A stretch of 64,000 nt of DNA from Symbiodinium sp. CCMP2592 (lineage: Eukaryota; Sar; Dinophyceae; Suessiales; Symbiodiniaceae). The stretch is from the NCBI GenBank assembly GCA_905221615.1, contig CAJNDT010005876.1, positions 1 through 64,000 of the forward strand, given 5' to 3'. The position numbers and the translations under genes are program-made. The notes under the pieces are model-generated. The model saw nothing but the letters and a program-made list of their open reading frames with translations, was not told where the DNA came from and searched no databases. Below, piece after piece: positions 1 through 14,063 of the stretch. Numbering within the stretch: position 1 is the stretch's first letter; each line of letters begins with the position of its first letter.

Positions 1-3000
1 GAATAGATAGATAGATAGACAGGTAGATAGACAGATGGATATACGCAAACATGTATGAACATATTTCATACACGGAGGCATGATGTGCAGTAACTATCTA
101 ACCAAATCAGATGAAAACGCAAAGTTGCAGACACGATAACTGGAACGAAAGACACCTGGCTGCTGGATCCTCTGATATTCTGAGCTCTGACCTTCACCTC
201 GGCCTCCCAAGCGGGCCCACCACATTGCTTTCGCTAGGGTTTAAGGTTTAAAGCTCTGGATGACAGCGAAACTCCAAATCAAAACTGCCAAGTAGTAATC
301 CTTGTCCCTAAAGATATATATATATATACATATATACTAAACACTATATGTCAACTCGGAAGGCCTGGCCCCTTCTTCAAGCAGGAGTCCCGGCCAACAT
401 GCCTCCCAAGATCATGCCTCAGAGGGTGAGAATAAATTGCACGGTCGGGCCTGGGGCCCTCGTGTCTATCGGAGGGCTTTAGGGTTTAGGGTTTAGGGTT
501 TAGGGACCCTCGCAACAAAAACCCAACTACGAACCTACAGGCCAGGATAGCAAGGGTGCTCCTAAGCGGTTTAGGGTTTATAGGGTCTGAACTTGCAAAG
601 ATGGTGCCGGCGCAGCAGACTGCGTTCAGGTAGACTTTGCGCAGGCAGGGAACCTCCTTTCCAGTCCGCCACTGAACGAAAGCCTTCCGGAGCAAGGAAG
701 ACATAAAACATTACAGTGGTGCAATGTAGGCGCCTCAATAATTGTTGTCGCCTCTCTACCACAGCACAAAAAGAAGGCTTGTGTTTGTGATTCAGTGTGC
801 TGCGTGGTGTGTTTCCAGAATACGACTGGTGTATGAACGCAACATGACTATGAACGCAACATGACCCCGTGTATGGCTCTGGATTCAACGTGGCTGCCAA
901 CAGGATCCGTCAAATCGGTATGTAAGCCAGAACTTTCAAAGAAAGCAGGTTTTCCATCATTCCAAAACCCTGGGAATCCAGTCCAGGGTGACTTTAGCGC
1001 TATGCCAGCAGGCACAAAGCTTCGAGATTTGACGGTTTAGGGATCCTGCGGGAAGGACGGTGGGTTGAGAGCTTAGGGGCGTAAGGTAGCAGCGGATTTG
1101 GCCCCCCCATTTTGTATCCTTGTTACAAATCCGAAGCACCTTGGCCTTGAAACACTGAAAGCCTAAGCCCCGACACCCTCAGAGCTTAGAGGCTAAACGG
1201 CAGAACCATGCCTTCCTCGCAAAATCTCCTGTTTCTCAATCCTGCCTTTCCGAGGCTGATAGCTGCATCCGTCTGCCCGCCGGCAGTGTGGGTCGCCCTG
1301 ATGGCGTGGCTTCGCTCTTCGGTCTCTCTAGTTTCAGGAGGGAGGGGGCTCGAAACCTGCCTCTCAACCTGAACTCGAAACGCCAAACCACAACCCCTAA
1401 ACCCTAAACCCTAAACTCTAAACCCCAAGACCCAACCCTTAAACCCTAAACTCTAAACCCCAAACCTCAACACTTAAACCAAATGATTTGGATGCTCGTG
1501 GCATTCGTTGGAAGCCGCGGTTCTTCGATCCCGTGCCAGCCTTCCGCTAAGGCTACAGCCGCATACCAACGAAAGTGACCACGGGGATTTGGGGTAAGGG
1601 CTTAGGGGGTCTTCTGCAAGTTGCACTGAACGTATGTCGGCAAATGTACCTATATATATATATACATATATGTCATTATCTATCTATATATAACAGAATA
1701 TATCTTGAAATGCACGTACATGACATGACTCTCTTGAAGAAAGAGTGTTGCTTTGAGGCGTTGGCTGCACAAGCCTCATCGGCACAGCAGAAAAGCTCGT
1801 GGAGGTGGCATTCCTGGGCTTATGAGCAAACCCTGCAACCGCCGAAGGGCTGCGAAAGGATACTACATGATACTATTCAAGGGATTTGTCAACATCAGCT
1901 ATGTGCAGCAAGTAGCAACTTTTACACAATACATTGCCATACATGATATATCACAATGATTTGAACATCCACTGTAGTACGGGGGCCTGAGCTGGGGCAC
2001 GAGGGGTGCACCTTGTTCGCCTACGCCGACTCTGAAATCTCCCCGAATCTTGCGGAAGGTGCTGGAAATCCAGGTTAGTTACCAGTTGGGCTCGCGAATC
2101 CTAGACCCCACTGACCCCACATCCAACCCTTGGTCCTAGACCCGACCCTACCCTTCATTCAAACACAGCGATGGCAAAAGACTGACAGGGCTCTCGAGCA
2201 TCAAATTGGAGCAGAGTTGCAACTACAATTTTGAACCATAAGAAGTCCGAATATGAATATTTCAACAGAGTTTTGGGTTGTATGAACGGTTTATCTTAAT
2301 ATGCAAATGCAAGGACTTAAGCAGCCACCGGTCGCGGCATGGACAGGTAGCTCGCGAGCTTAGAATAAAACCTCGTGGATCTTGACGAAGCCAAACACCC
2401 TCACGGTGAGTCCAAAGTCCCAGAACCTGCACCTTGCCAGAACATCCCAAACTCAAAAACCCTCCGAACCTTCAACAAAAAACCTTCCCTGGAAGCCCTG
2501 CATGGTACAGCCCTCGAAACTCAGAACCCACCGGGTCACATCAAGCCCTGGGCCAACGCCCAGATTTGCATCGCGAAGGTCGGCCGGTTGTGCATCTTTC
2601 AGGCTTTCGAGCTTCAGGTTAGGACGTCTCTTTCCAAGCCGAGGGTTTTGGCACGGATTACATCTGAAGTGTCCTACGCCCTACGGCTTCTAGCCTCAAG
2701 CGTCTGAAAGACTGAGGCGAGAGCTGACGTGCACAAGGCACTCTGGACGGACTTAGTAGGACTCCCTTTTCGATGCCTTCTTCATGTAGGCTCCGATAGC
2801 GATCATGGCGGCTGAGAGGATCATGCCTGCAAGCCCGCAGCTTGAAATAGAAACATTATGCGTGTCATTATGTTATGCATCCCGGTGCAGACTTCCTACA
2901 TTCAATTGCTACTGGTCCTACCTCGCTTCTCCTGGCTCTTCGGTGAATACTGCATATTCTCCGTCGTCTACTTACTTTCGTCTTTCGCACCAGCAGCAGA

Positions 3001-3002
3001 AG
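1..3002. other. non-coding stretch with telomere-like motifs
   Basis: No convincing gene is seen. A GATA-type microsatellite opens the window, AT dinucleotide runs lie near 317-345 and 1650-1695, and short TTTAGGG/CCCTAAA clusters lie at 482-503 and 1391-1460. All open frames are short and unlike known proteins. Confidence 0.5.
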
Positions 3003-3179
3003 CAGAAGTGGAAGTGGAAGTAGAAGTAGAAGCAGGAGCAGAAGTGGAAGTGGAAGTGGTAGTAGTGGTAGTAGTGGTAGTAGTGGTAGTAGTGGTAGTA
3101 GTGGTAGTAGTGGTAGTAGTGGCAGTAGTGGTAGTGGTAGTGGTAGTAGTAGTTGTAGTAGTAGTAGTAGTAGTAGTAG

Positions 3180-3227
<48 letters not shown>

Positions 3228-3278
3228 TGGTAGTGGTAGTGGTAGTAGTAGTCGTAGTAGTAGTAGTAGTAGTAGTAG

Positions 3279-3320
<42 letters not shown>

Positions 3321-3365
3321 CAGCAGTAGTAGTAGCCGTCGTCGTCGCAGTAGCAGTAGTAGCAA
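3003..3365. repeat. imperfect (GTA)n/(GTG)n trinucleotide array
   Basis: About 360 bases of agt/ggt/agg triplets with few interruptions. It creates artificial open frames of poly-Val, poly-Thr, poly-Leu and poly-Tyr, none of which should be taken as protein. Confidence 0.95.
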
Positions 3366-4895
3366 CACCAACTATCATTTGTGTTATTATTGGGACTTCT
3401 TGGAAATGATGACGCAGAGCATGTTTGTTTTTGTTCGTAGCAAGTTTTGTCATTCATTATGATTGTACCATGATCTCACCTCAAGAACACCTAATCCCGA
3501 ATGCCTAGCCACTGAACCCTGATCCCTGGCCTGGCGAGGATCTTCCTTCGAAGACGTGGTCGCCGTCACAGCCGCTGGGCCAGATCCCTGCGAGGAGGCC
3601 TCTGCTTAACGTGGGCTGCAGCATCTCACTATGATACGGTTTCTTTTTCACCCTCGTGTCTTTTGGTGTCCGCAAGTCTGATGCGGTTTAAGGTTCAGGT
3701 TTAGGTTGAGGACCCCCTGGGCTTGCAGTTTTCGGGCTTTAGATTTAGGGTTTTAGGGCAAGTGGACTGGGGTATGTCATCATGACATTGAGTTTCACGC
3801 CGATGACGGCCTTGATGAAGGTATGACGGTATGATACGGTTCTTATCACCGTTTCTCTGGAAGCGCCTCACAACTAGGAACATGCAGAGACTGTCAGCAT
3901 TCTCGTGTTGATGCTGGGCAAACCGGCGCATGCACATTGTAGCAGTCGTCGTACTACTGTCTGTTGGTGAGCATCTCCGATCTGAAGACGACCCATGTGA
4001 CAGCATTCACGAGGTAGCAACAATCCCGCACCTCCACAGTAGAAGGATGCACACATCGCCAAGATCTTCGGAGCTTCCGCATTGCCCGTTGCGAAGAATC
4101 GACCTTCTGTAGAAATCGCCACAGCTGCTCACGACAGTGGCGAAGGTAGGTAGTAGGTTGGCTTAGTGGGTCGTCATTTTCGTCTGTCAGACTTACAGGG
4201 GTGTCCTTGAAGTAGAAACACGACACCGAAACTCCCCACTCTGACAACAGCTAAGAGCCCTGCAAACCCTGATAGCTGTGTCCACGCCTGAGTTCACCAT
4301 ACCGCCGGAGGTGTAGCCAACGGGCGTGCCGAGCTCCTGCACTGCCACACCTCGTTGCTGTCTCATGTCTCAGAACTAGCGAGTTTAGGGCTGTCGAAGG
4401 GCGATATGTGCCGGACGTCACCGGGATGCAGCCGGACAAACTCCGATGTTCGCATGACTCTTGCCGCATGAGCAACTTGTGCTTGCTTACATGTTCCCGA
4501 CTTCGCAGGATAAGCCGTGAGCCAGCGGGCTTGGGGCATGTGTCGGGGAGCTTCTGGCACCGCACCGATCCAAAAGAAATCAGAGCCCCAAACCCTAAAC
4601 CCTGAACTCCCACTGGGATGCGAACCGTTTAGGGCCCCGGAAATGATGCAGTAGAAGCCTCGCAGCTGTGGCACATGCAACGGTCGCACAAGCACAATAC
4701 TATCGACACTGCAAGGCCCACCTGCTGCACAACACCAGTTCCCCTGAATCCTAAATTCCTACTATGCTGCTGTTGATTAGGGCGGTGCTGGTGATGACGA
4801 CGATGGTGATGGTGGTACAGCTGATGACGAAGATGACACTGATGAGTGTGATAAGATTCTGACCGTCGTCATCGTGAGCATTGCTGCTATACATT
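3366..4895. other. no recognisable gene
   Basis: Single-copy-looking DNA with a few telomere-like heptamers (about 3685-3760, 4588-4602). Several overlapping frames on both strands are open, none recognisable. Confidence 0.4.
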
Positions 4896-4966
4896 TTATA
4901 TATATATATATAATATATATAGATATATATATATATAGATATATAGATATATATATATATATATAT
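4896..4966. repeat. AT-rich (TATA/GATA) microsatellite
   Basis: A run of alternating ta and gata units with a self-complementary core. Confidence 0.9.
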
Positions 4967-5624
4967 CCCCAAACCCTAAGCCCCAAATCCCTTCTCTGGC
5001 TCGTCCAAGCATGTCAGACATCGGCTATTGCCTGCCACGCACAAGATCTTGATGAAATCCGGCCGCTTGTCCAGCGGCGTGCGCTGATACGTTGGTGACG
5101 TCATGGCGACACGACACTCCAAGAACCGTGAGCGATAACAGCTGCGGTTGCAGAGCTGAAACTTTCAGGATATTCTCAGAATCAAGTTGTAACATGGGCC
5201 TAACACCTACAACAGAAATTTTCAACGAGTCGTAAGAGGCGTCAAAGCCCACATAGGCCGTCCACATCTACTGAAATTGAAGTTCAACTTCCCAGCAATC
5301 ATCAGGAATCGAGCAACAGGTAGCCTAGTCAGTGCCCACGCCGCATGTCGTTTGGCTTCTTCAGCTTCTTGCTTGCACAGCCGTAACTACAACTGAAACC
5401 TGCCTTGCACACCCGCAATGTTCGATCGGTGGACAGACATAGACTAAAACCCCAAGCATTGCATCCGACAACCCGGAACCGCAAAATCATAAACCAGAAA
5501 CAAGAGCCTGAACCTCAACACCAGAAGAAAACCCGTAACCCGACCGAAATGCAAGACTGCGAAACGACCTACCACCTAAAGTCGCTTCCTCCTACGAAGC
5601 TACAACCACCGCTGCCACTACTAA

Positions 5625-5823
5625 ACCTACTGCTACGATGACAACAACGACGACTACTACCACTACTGCCACGACCACCACTATTACCACCACCACCACT
5701 ACTACTACGACTACTACTACTACTACTACTACTACTGCCACTACTACTACTACTGCTACTACTACTACTACTACTGCCACTACTACTACTGCTGCTGCTA
5801 CTACTACTACTACTACTACTACA
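5625..5823. repeat. (ACT)n trinucleotide array
   Basis: About 200 bases of act/acc/gct triplets, the complementary sense of the array at 3003-3365. Open frames through it are poly-Thr, poly-Ser and poly-Val artefacts. Confidence 0.95.
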
Positions 5824-8756
5824 GCTTTTTGCATTTCGCATGTTACTGCCTCTATTTACCCTTTGAAACATCCCTGCTACTGGCTAGCACGACTGCACTT
5901 GCAGTGATACATCTTGTTACTGCTTTTGTTCTTTTTGAACTTTCAGGCCATCTCAAAGCAGCGAAAGTTCGGCTTACATCCAACTTTTCTCTGCTCTTGA
6001 AACCTGGAACTCTGAAGATAAAGTCGCGCCTGCAAGCGCCGAACGTTCTTCAACTTTCAGGAAGCCTGGCGACACTGGAGCGGTTCAACGTTGAGGGTGG
6101 AGAATTCTCTTTCTGTCACAAGCCATCGGACTGTCTGTCTCAAGCCATCAAAGAAACATGCCGGTCATGCCCATGCCACAGTGCAGCAGCTGCGGGTGAT
6201 TTTGTCAAAGACATAGTGCACAACCAAAGTGCTTAAATCATTTGTACATTGTACACTGTACACTGCAATCACTGCACCTTTATGCAGGAATCTGCTTTGA
6301 AGACAAGGGTTTGGGAATTGGGCGACATATTGTGCTACCAAACTGCTTTTGGCGTGTGAAAAATCTGGATCATCTGCAACATCGCAAGATGGGTAATCTG
6401 TACTCTGCCGTTGTTTCCGCCGCAACCAAGTGTCACAGTTGATGGAAAGTCCACGAAACAGCGGAATTCGATTGAGAATGAACCAGCCGCAACCGTGGTT
6501 GTGAAGAACCAAACCTAAAAGAGGGCTAGTTCGAACGTCTGCCAAACTCATTGTCCATTGCAAAGCTATTTCCGCAACTAATTACGCATGGGAGCAAAGT
6601 GAAAGAATCAAACTTCGTGTTCTTGCAAGCAGATTTCGGCAAGATGCACCCTCGTAAATTCAAAGAGCTACCTGCCCGCCAAACAAGCGAACAGAAAGCA
6701 ATGCAGAAGATTTTTGGATCGAGTGAAACTTGCATGCAAGTTTCAAGATACTGACTGGATGCACCATGCAGATGCAGCATAATGGACGTCTCCGGGGAAA
6801 AACGCGTGTCTGGTTGTGAACCTCGTAGAAACATTCCCCGAAGCGAAGCTGCTGCACAAACAGCTCTAGGATTTTGGCAGATCTCCGCCACCTTCAAGCA
6901 GGGCTTGACGAAAGGCTGCACGTACCTATACTCAAAAAGAAAAATCGCATCAACGGAACCCCAATTGGGGGGTTTCCGAAATTATGGGCACCTTATTGGG
7001 ATCATACTACAGGGATTAATTACAGTTCGCGTATTCCAGTAAACTCCCATTATTAAACAATTACATGGGGTTCATTTCATATAAGTTCAAAAGACGCGAA
7101 AAGCACTATCACGGCAATGTGGAAAAACCACGTGCAGGAGAAGAGTGACAGAGGCCTGGCCCAATCGATTGCTAATTAACAAACATTCTTGGAATGATCT
7201 TTGATCAAACTATTGTTATGACTAATTATATCACTGTCGATATTCGTATGAATGTAATATTACTGCTATTTACACTCATTTATTGAGACTCTTTCTGTTG
7301 TTATTGCTCTTATCAGTACAACTCGTATTACAATTTCTGGCATAATCATGAATAAGACTGTTACCATGAATATTGCTAAGATTCATATTACGATGAATAT
7401 TGGTATTAATGTTGACATAGATACTGATAACCATACTAATACTCACAATAATATGGGTACCATTTTCAACTTCAGTATTGTTACTCAATACTGCAATGTT
7501 ATCTTTTGATGATTACTACTTTGACAAAAAATGTTATTATCATTATCATTATTATTAACATTATCATTGCCAATGTTAGTAGTTTATCGTAATGTTCATA
7601 ATCTTGCTGACGCTAATATTTCTATTAAATATTAGTATTGTCATGAAATCAGTGTTCATATTGCCGTTGATCGAATTCTGAAAATCTCTGTTCACTCGAA
7701 GGGTGGGTGTCTGCTTCAAAATTTTGCACGCTATTTCGGAGCACAAACTGCAGCATCACGAAAAAGTCATTCTACAAACTCAACATGTGTGATGCACATG
7801 TCACTGGAAAACGAGTCGAGCAAAGATTTCAAACCAATGCTTTAAACTCAAGAACCTATTCCGTCAAAATCACCCCGCCGTGGACAAGCTGCGATGGTGG
7901 CTTATGCAGGTCGTGACATCAAGCCCGAAACGATGTTGCCATTGAGAGCATGTACGACGGCTCGAGAGGCTGTGCACTGTTGGTGAACATGGCAAGCTGC
8001 GCGACTGCAATTGCGGGGCTGGGAAAGTCCCGCCTTTCTGGCTTCGCCTTCTTTAGTGGGCTTCCTCCGTGCTGTCCGTTTCTTTCATATTGATTCAATG
8101 CTGCTACCGTCCATGAGAAAGCAAGACTGTGGAAATCGCAATCATGAAACATTTGTCTTTTAAAAGCTGGACGCTTTGTGTGCCAGTACGACGATGACGA
8201 GGCAGTCGGCAGTCAGAGACGTGTTGTGATGCAGACACAAGATTTAAAAAAAAACCGCACCCGTGCCTTGAATGCGTGGAAGGAAAGAAGAAAGTGCGTC
8301 CGTCAGGGCCCTCGGAAGCAAGAAGACCGACTCCAAGAAACTTTTTTTATACACTCTACACATTGAACGGCCGCGTGCACGTTATGTTTGCACTGCGGGC
8401 GTCTGCAGAGACCTGCTCCAAATCTCACATACGTTAACAATCGCAAAGTTAGTGTCACTCCCTGACTTGCACATTCACTCGCACGCTCACCCCACCACAT
8501 CTTGACTCCCGAATTCACTTACGCCCTCACTCCAACCGCACATCTCCCGCAGTCCCTTGCGGAATCCCTCCCATTGTGTGGTGCGCAGTGAAGACAACGG
8601 TCTCTTGGTATCACTTTGGGTGAAGACCGCTCAGACACACGTCTGATGCTTTCACTTCCGACTTCTATAAGCCTCGGAGCCCACATAAAAAAGTCTATTG
8701 GTATGATTACTGGGTGAGGACCACACAAAAGCACGTCTGATGATTTCACTTGCGGT
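5824..8756. other. no recognisable gene; AT-rich island
   Basis: No gene family is recognised. Around 6965-7010 the plus strand resembles the left end of element family E (gggtttccgaaattatggg), so a decayed copy may lie here. About 7150-7680 is clearly more AT-rich than the rest, with ATT/ATC-type low complexity. Confidence 0.4.
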
Positions 8757-9115
8757 TTGCAAGCTTCGGAGCCCGCCTACCGTATGTTGATGCAGGAACA
8801 TCAGCCAACGAATCGTGCAAGATCGTTGGAACTGTTTCACAACATCCTTAACTACAGGTTTGCTCACAACAAAGGAATTGCTGAGAACATTCTCGAATAT
8901 GAAAAACACATGGAGAAGAACGAGAAGGCGATAGGAGAAAAGGTACAAGAGAAATCCAAGGAATGAAACCTGATGTCAAAAGGCATCTGTTGCTGAACCT
9001 TGACGAGAAAACCAAGTACACAGCAGTTCTCCGGCTGCATGTTGCCGAAGAAACAGTCGCTCCGCTTCCAGATTGTGCGATTCCAAAAATGAGCTCGAAA
9101 GTGGTTTGTCAGCAC
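8757..9115 (+). pseudogene. decayed copia-like retrotransposon gag fragment
   Basis: Two overlapping frames, about 8757-8966 and 8963-9184, together resemble the conserved helical region of Ty1/copia-type gag polyproteins (the UBN2/gag family). The first has an ELFHNILNYRF segment followed by an ENILEYEKHM helix; the second has RHLLLNLDEKT, which corresponds to the next helix of the family. The frames overlap around 8963, which implies a one-base frameshift, and no zinc knuckle, integrase or reverse transcriptase is seen downstream. This is a fossil fragment. Similarity is by recall of the family pattern, so the call is moderate. Confidence 0.45.
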
Positions 9116-9184
9116 CAAAAATGCAGCTCCAAAATGCGACCGTTTTCTGAGCTCTTGGGAAATATGCCAATACTCAGGCACTAA

Positions 9185-10790
9185 AACGGATCCGAATTCC
9201 GGACCCATTTTTGAGCCCGCCTCTTACTCTTTTTTTTGAATTCTTAACTTTGTAAAAGTGATCACCGTTTCTCTTTGCTTACGCAGCATCCAAGAGCGCA
9301 GCTTGTTAAGCTGTTGCAGATTCATGGACAACAACAGCAACAATGTTCTGTGTTTCTTGCGTTTAAGCTTTCCAAAGCAATTTTGTGAACAAGTATTTTC
9401 TTCGCTTTTAAGCCTCTCAGGCAATTTCGTGTGGAATGTCCTCAGCCTCCATTGAGCTTTTAAGAGCCAGCCCCGAACGTTTCATGCAGCGAAATGGCTT
9501 CATTCTGAGAGTTCCAATCGGAAATGTTCGGGCAGGTTTTTTTTCTGCAAGCCTTCTTCCCGTGAAAGCCCAACAAAGATTACATTCCAATCATCCAGGG
9601 CAGTTAAAAGTTGTTCCAGATGTCAGCAACCTTCAAACGCACAACGCTTGCTGCGTTTCGCAAAAGCAGAGTCGCGCGGAGTGAGGCTGGTCCCCTCCCC
9701 CCCCGGGGTTTAACCCAGGTTTGAACCTGGGTTTGAACCTGCAACAGAGGCGCGGAAAACGCACGAGTCACTTATTTTCACACTTCTTTGAGCCTTGCAG
9801 TCGGTCACAAGTTGTTCTTTGCAAGTGCTGTCTTAAGCACATGAAAACAGGTTCCTGGGTTCTGGAAAAGTTTGAAACCCCCCTCAGATGATAGTCCTTC
9901 AAAGACAATCATCTGCTGCAAACTTTCGGAGCCAATGCCACTTTTTTTTTAAGTAGCCGACGTTACACGCCACTATGGTTCTCCAAAACAGAAGCCCAGC
10001 ACACTGCACACAAAGCTTAGAGCGCTCCACGACAAACTGTACATCAAATGTAGTTTAGCGGCTGCACTACTTTTGACAAGCGCTTCAGATGGTCAGGGAC
10101 CTTCTTGCGGGTCACAGCTTTTTCGACTAGCCTGACCAACGGTGCTTGTTACCGGGCTGTGCATTGGCATCTTGGGCCTTTCTTCTTCTAGAATGCACAT
10201 GTCCCTACACGGCTCAGTGTTCACTAAAAGAAAACTGCATGTTAACAGCTTCTGAACTGCATTGCAACATGCGATACACAACTGCGCGAACCTATCTACA
10301 CAAAGGTCCAAAAGCGACTTCTGCAGAAAACGTGTGTCTTCACTACACACACCTGCTGTACAAAACTGCGTTCGACTCAGGACCACACTGTCTGCACGGT
10401 TTCAGTCCAGCTGCCTCCGCCTGTCGTCGACTAAGCTCAAGAAGCTTGTGCGGCTCCACACGGCGTGCACGATCACCATTCCACAATGATAGCAGCTTCC
10501 ATGACCAATGCAACGGTGACGCCAGATGCATACCCAACGGGCGGTCCATCCTCCGTTGTTGCTCTCGTAGCTGGGGCTCCACTCGTTGTCGTAGCACCTG
10601 TGGTTGCCGAAGACGTAGACGAAGAAGAGGACGTAGCACCACCAGTCGCAGAACTCGTAGACGAAGTAGCGCCACCACCGGGGGCAACAATAGGTTGAGA
10701 GCTCGCGCTTTCCACCAAAGTGAACCCATGTAGTTGCTCATTACCTTCACGTTGGACTCGACCTTCACCATCAATCTCAATCGTGATGGT
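9185..10790. other. no recognisable gene
   Basis: Contains a short perfect hairpin around 9716-9740 (cccaggtttgaacctggg) after a C-rich run, and an acidic/Pro-rich repetitive frame near 10560-10690 built from gtagacgaag-like units. Nothing here matches a known family. Confidence 0.35.
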
Positions 10791-13571
10791 ACAGGGGAGG
10801 CCCTTCGAGGCTTCCTACGATTCTGTAGGAAAAAAGAGCTCCTGCAAGTGGAGCTTCCCAGCGCAAAAACAGCCCACGTGCAGCAAGCAATCGAAACAGT
10901 TGAAGCTACAAGCTGAGATTAACATCTGCCAGTAGATGCCGCAAAATCCTCGCATCAGCGTGCCAGCATTTAGCCCCAGCAAACTTATCAAGAGCATTAC
11001 CACAGGAGGGCGGCGAGCCTCATGTGCATCAGAGGTGAGCCTGTTTAACGTCTTTGGTCTCGATCCAAACTGCAGATAGCAGACGTGCTTTTTGCAGCCT
11101 TACTTCAAAGCAGCAAATCCAAATGCAGCGCAAGATGTGCGATGGAACTGGGCCACACCTGCAGCCACTGTCCTGAACATCTTCTTCAGTTCCACTCTTC
11201 TCTGAAACATAATGCGCGAGCTGGAGAAACCATGGGAACCCACATGTACCCCACAGGGAACCGAGCTGACACACTGCAAGAGCCAAGGGAGCCCGCCCAG
11301 ACCTTTGCGCAATATATGCTGGGAAAACCATGGGAACCCACTTGCAATGCTGCAAAAAGCAAGGAACCCACAGGGAACCCACCGTCGATGCTGTTAAACC
11401 ATGGGAACCCATTAAAAATGCTGCAAAAAACTAGGAAACCCACAGGGAACCCAGCTGACATGCTGCAAAAGCCAAAAGAGCCTATTGGAAACCATGGGAA
11501 CCCACTTCAAATGCTGCAAAAACCCGGGAACCAAACAGAGAACCCACCGTATCGACGGTGAAAAACCATGGGAGCCCACTTAAGAATGCTGCAAAAACTA
11601 GGGAACCCACAGGGAACCCACCGTCCATGCTGCAAAAACCATGGGAATCTACAAGACAGCTAAGTGAAGAACATACACAGACCACCCGAAATGCTGCAAA
11701 AAACAAGGGAACCCATATGTTGCCCACCTGAAGTGTTGCAAAAAACAAGGGAACCCACAGAGAATCCACCGTCGATATTGTTAAGAACCATGGGAACCCA
11801 ATTAAACATGCTGCAAAAACTAGGGAACCCACAGGGAACCCACCGTCCATGCTGCAAAAACCATGGGACTCTACAAGAAAGCTATCTGAAGAACATACAC
11901 AGACCCACCCGAAATGCTGCAAAAAACAAGGGAACCCATATGTAGCCCACCTGAAGTGCTGCAAAAAACAAGGGAACCCACAGGGAACCCACCCCATCTG
12001 CTGCAAAAACCAAGGGAACCCACTTACACACCCTTTGGGTAGTATAACACTATTAGAACGGTGGAAGGTCCCAGACATGCCGGAGTCAATCAAACTCAGT
12101 TGGCAGCTGAGTATTATACCACCGGCTTTGTCCTAAGGGTGAAATCATTTGCCCGCCACCTCTGGGCTCGTTCAGGTTCCCTCGTCTGTATCCTCACACC
12201 CTGCAGCATACAATCTCGAATCAAACTGCGGCGGATCAGTAGAGTCTGCCTGTCCTAGCTTTCTGCAAGCGGACAATTTCGGATCCAGATTTTCATGCTG
12301 CGCGTTGCTCTACGTAAAAGACTACGGCGCTCAGCAAACCTGCTAGATGTCAACAAAGAGTTTTGGCTGCCCACATGGACTACAGCAAGGCTCACTTACT
12401 CATCCTAAACCCTACACCGCAACGCAACCACGTTTTGTGGCCTTCAGAAAAAGAAGGCTGGGATTACGTCAAAGCAAGGCTTCGTCACTGACTAGCCGGA
12501 AAGTTTACCAGCTGCTCAGGCAACAGTTTGGGCAATGCTCATACATTCACTGGCTCAGATGGCAGACCTCATTGCCAGATGGCAAACCCCACTCCGCAGA
12601 GTCATCGCTTTTAGTGCCGGGCTCAAAGCCCGTAAAACATTCGTGCCCTGCCTCAGACAAGGCTTGCACACTGCTGAACCGCTCACGCTCAACCGAAGAC
12701 GAAGAAGTTACTAGCTGCCACGCAACAGTTCGGGTCACAGCCAAGCTCTCTCACCCACTGCTTCGGCAGGGCTCGCACCGCTGACCACTCTCAGCGCCGG
12801 GCTCAAAGCCGTAAACATTCATTCCCTTGGAAAAGAAAGAGCGAAGCTTGGTCACTGCTCACCCGACACCGAAGAAGAATTTACGCGCTGCAGGCAGCCG
12901 TTCGTCGCAGCAAAGCTCACTCATTCACACTCACTGACTCACGTACTAAAGCTGGCAGAGCTTAGTCACTGCTCAACAGATACTCGCTGCTGGGGCAACA
13001 GTTCAACACCAGAGAGGCGACAGCGAAGCTCACTGACCGCTGATCACTCTCAGTGCCGGGCTCAATGCGCGTTAAAACATTCGCGCCATCGTGTGAGAAA
13101 CGACAAGGGTTAATTACTGCGATTCAGAAAGCTGCCGTGCTACTGTTTTGGCCTGGGCAAGTTCAAACATCTACATTCGACGGGGCAGCAGACAGAACCA
13201 TGCCTTGCGAATTCGTTTTTGCTCTGCTTTCAGGATCTTAGCGACTCTGCGCGCTTCTACCTGCTTTGGACGAAAGACAATCAAGACATCTTGTAGACAC
13301 GCAGACAATACCACACCTTTGCATCCTGACGCTCCTGTCGCAGGCGGGCCAGACGGGCTGACAAAGTCTCCTAGCAACGGGCAGACGAGGAAGGACCATT
13401 TATTTACGAAGGACGTTCTACACTCCTGCGGCAACTCCACTCTTTGAGGGGGAGGAACAGGAGGTGCTTCCACGTCGGACATCGTTGCAACACATGGGCC
13501 AAAAGAACGCTCGAATTACGGAGCCAATTCCGGAAGCTGTTCTCTAGGATGCTTGGAAGGGCCTCCTCTGT
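10791..13571. mobile_element. 2.78 kb inverted-end element, copy 1
   Basis: This segment and 14064-16842 are almost identical over about 2.78 kb, with only scattered single-base differences. The left end begins acaggggaggcccttc and the right end, read on the minus strand, begins acagaggaggcccttc; similarity continues for roughly 26 bases with a few mismatches. Matching inverted ends on a unit present at two sites suggest a non-autonomous DNA transposon rather than a plain duplication. The ends begin CAG(G/A)GG, as in some hAT-type elements, but I could not find a convincing target duplication at either copy. No transposase is recognised inside; a minisatellite fills 11230-12030. Confidence 0.6.
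11230..12030. repeat. minisatellite of ggaaccca/ctgcaaaaa units
   Basis: Irregular alternation of gggaacccac and atgctgcaaaaa motifs, in units of roughly 25-60 bases. It gives repetitive frames on both strands (for example MLQK...GNP and VGSLVFA) and has no sign of real coding. A second copy lies at about 14500-15300 within the second element. Confidence 0.85.
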
Positions 13572-14063
13572 GTGAGAAAGTTCTGTTTGCAAGGTTCACA
13601 TGTTTGCGAGCGTTCCACTTGTTATTTTGAGTTTTGAAGGAACACCGGCAAAATGCAAAACAGAGCTGGCGAGGTTTATATACTGTTGCACGCAACGGCC
13701 AGCTGTGCACGCAGATGTGGCATCTGCTCGACGAAAAAACGGCATAACTGGGCCCCAGAAATGGCTCCCAAATCTGAGCTCTAATCTGGGGCCCCGAATT
13801 GCGTGAGCTTGTATGTCCAACGAAGAAAGCCAAAATCGGGAGCCCCGTTTCGGTGCCCGGACTAGAGCTGCTTTTTGGAACCCGTTTCAGCTGGAAAACT
13901 GCACGGAAAAACAAAATTCCTTCCGCATGCTGTTTGGATCAACGTCCAAGAAAGCCAACATGCTGTGAAATGTGAGATACTTTTGGAAAATTTGCCAAAC
14001 TTGCCATCGGCTGCCGTTTCAAGACAAGTGCTTCTGTTCTTGTTCGTACAAGATCTTTCCCGC
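13572..14063. other. spacer between the two 2.78 kb elements
   Basis: About 490 bases not repeated elsewhere in the window. It contains a short inverted repeat near 13749-13795 (gggccccaga / tctggggccc). No gene is recognised. Confidence 0.5.

Noticed and set aside
2858-3457. Long poly-Val, poly-Thr, poly-Leu and Tyr-rich open frames
   Set aside because: All are translations of one GTA-type microsatellite on different frames; the same holds at 5.6, 44.1 and 62.1 kb.
11482-12093. 203-codon minus-strand frame, present again at 14752-15363
   Set aside because: It is the translation of the ggaaccca/ctgcaaaaa minisatellite; its conservation only reflects the recent duplication.
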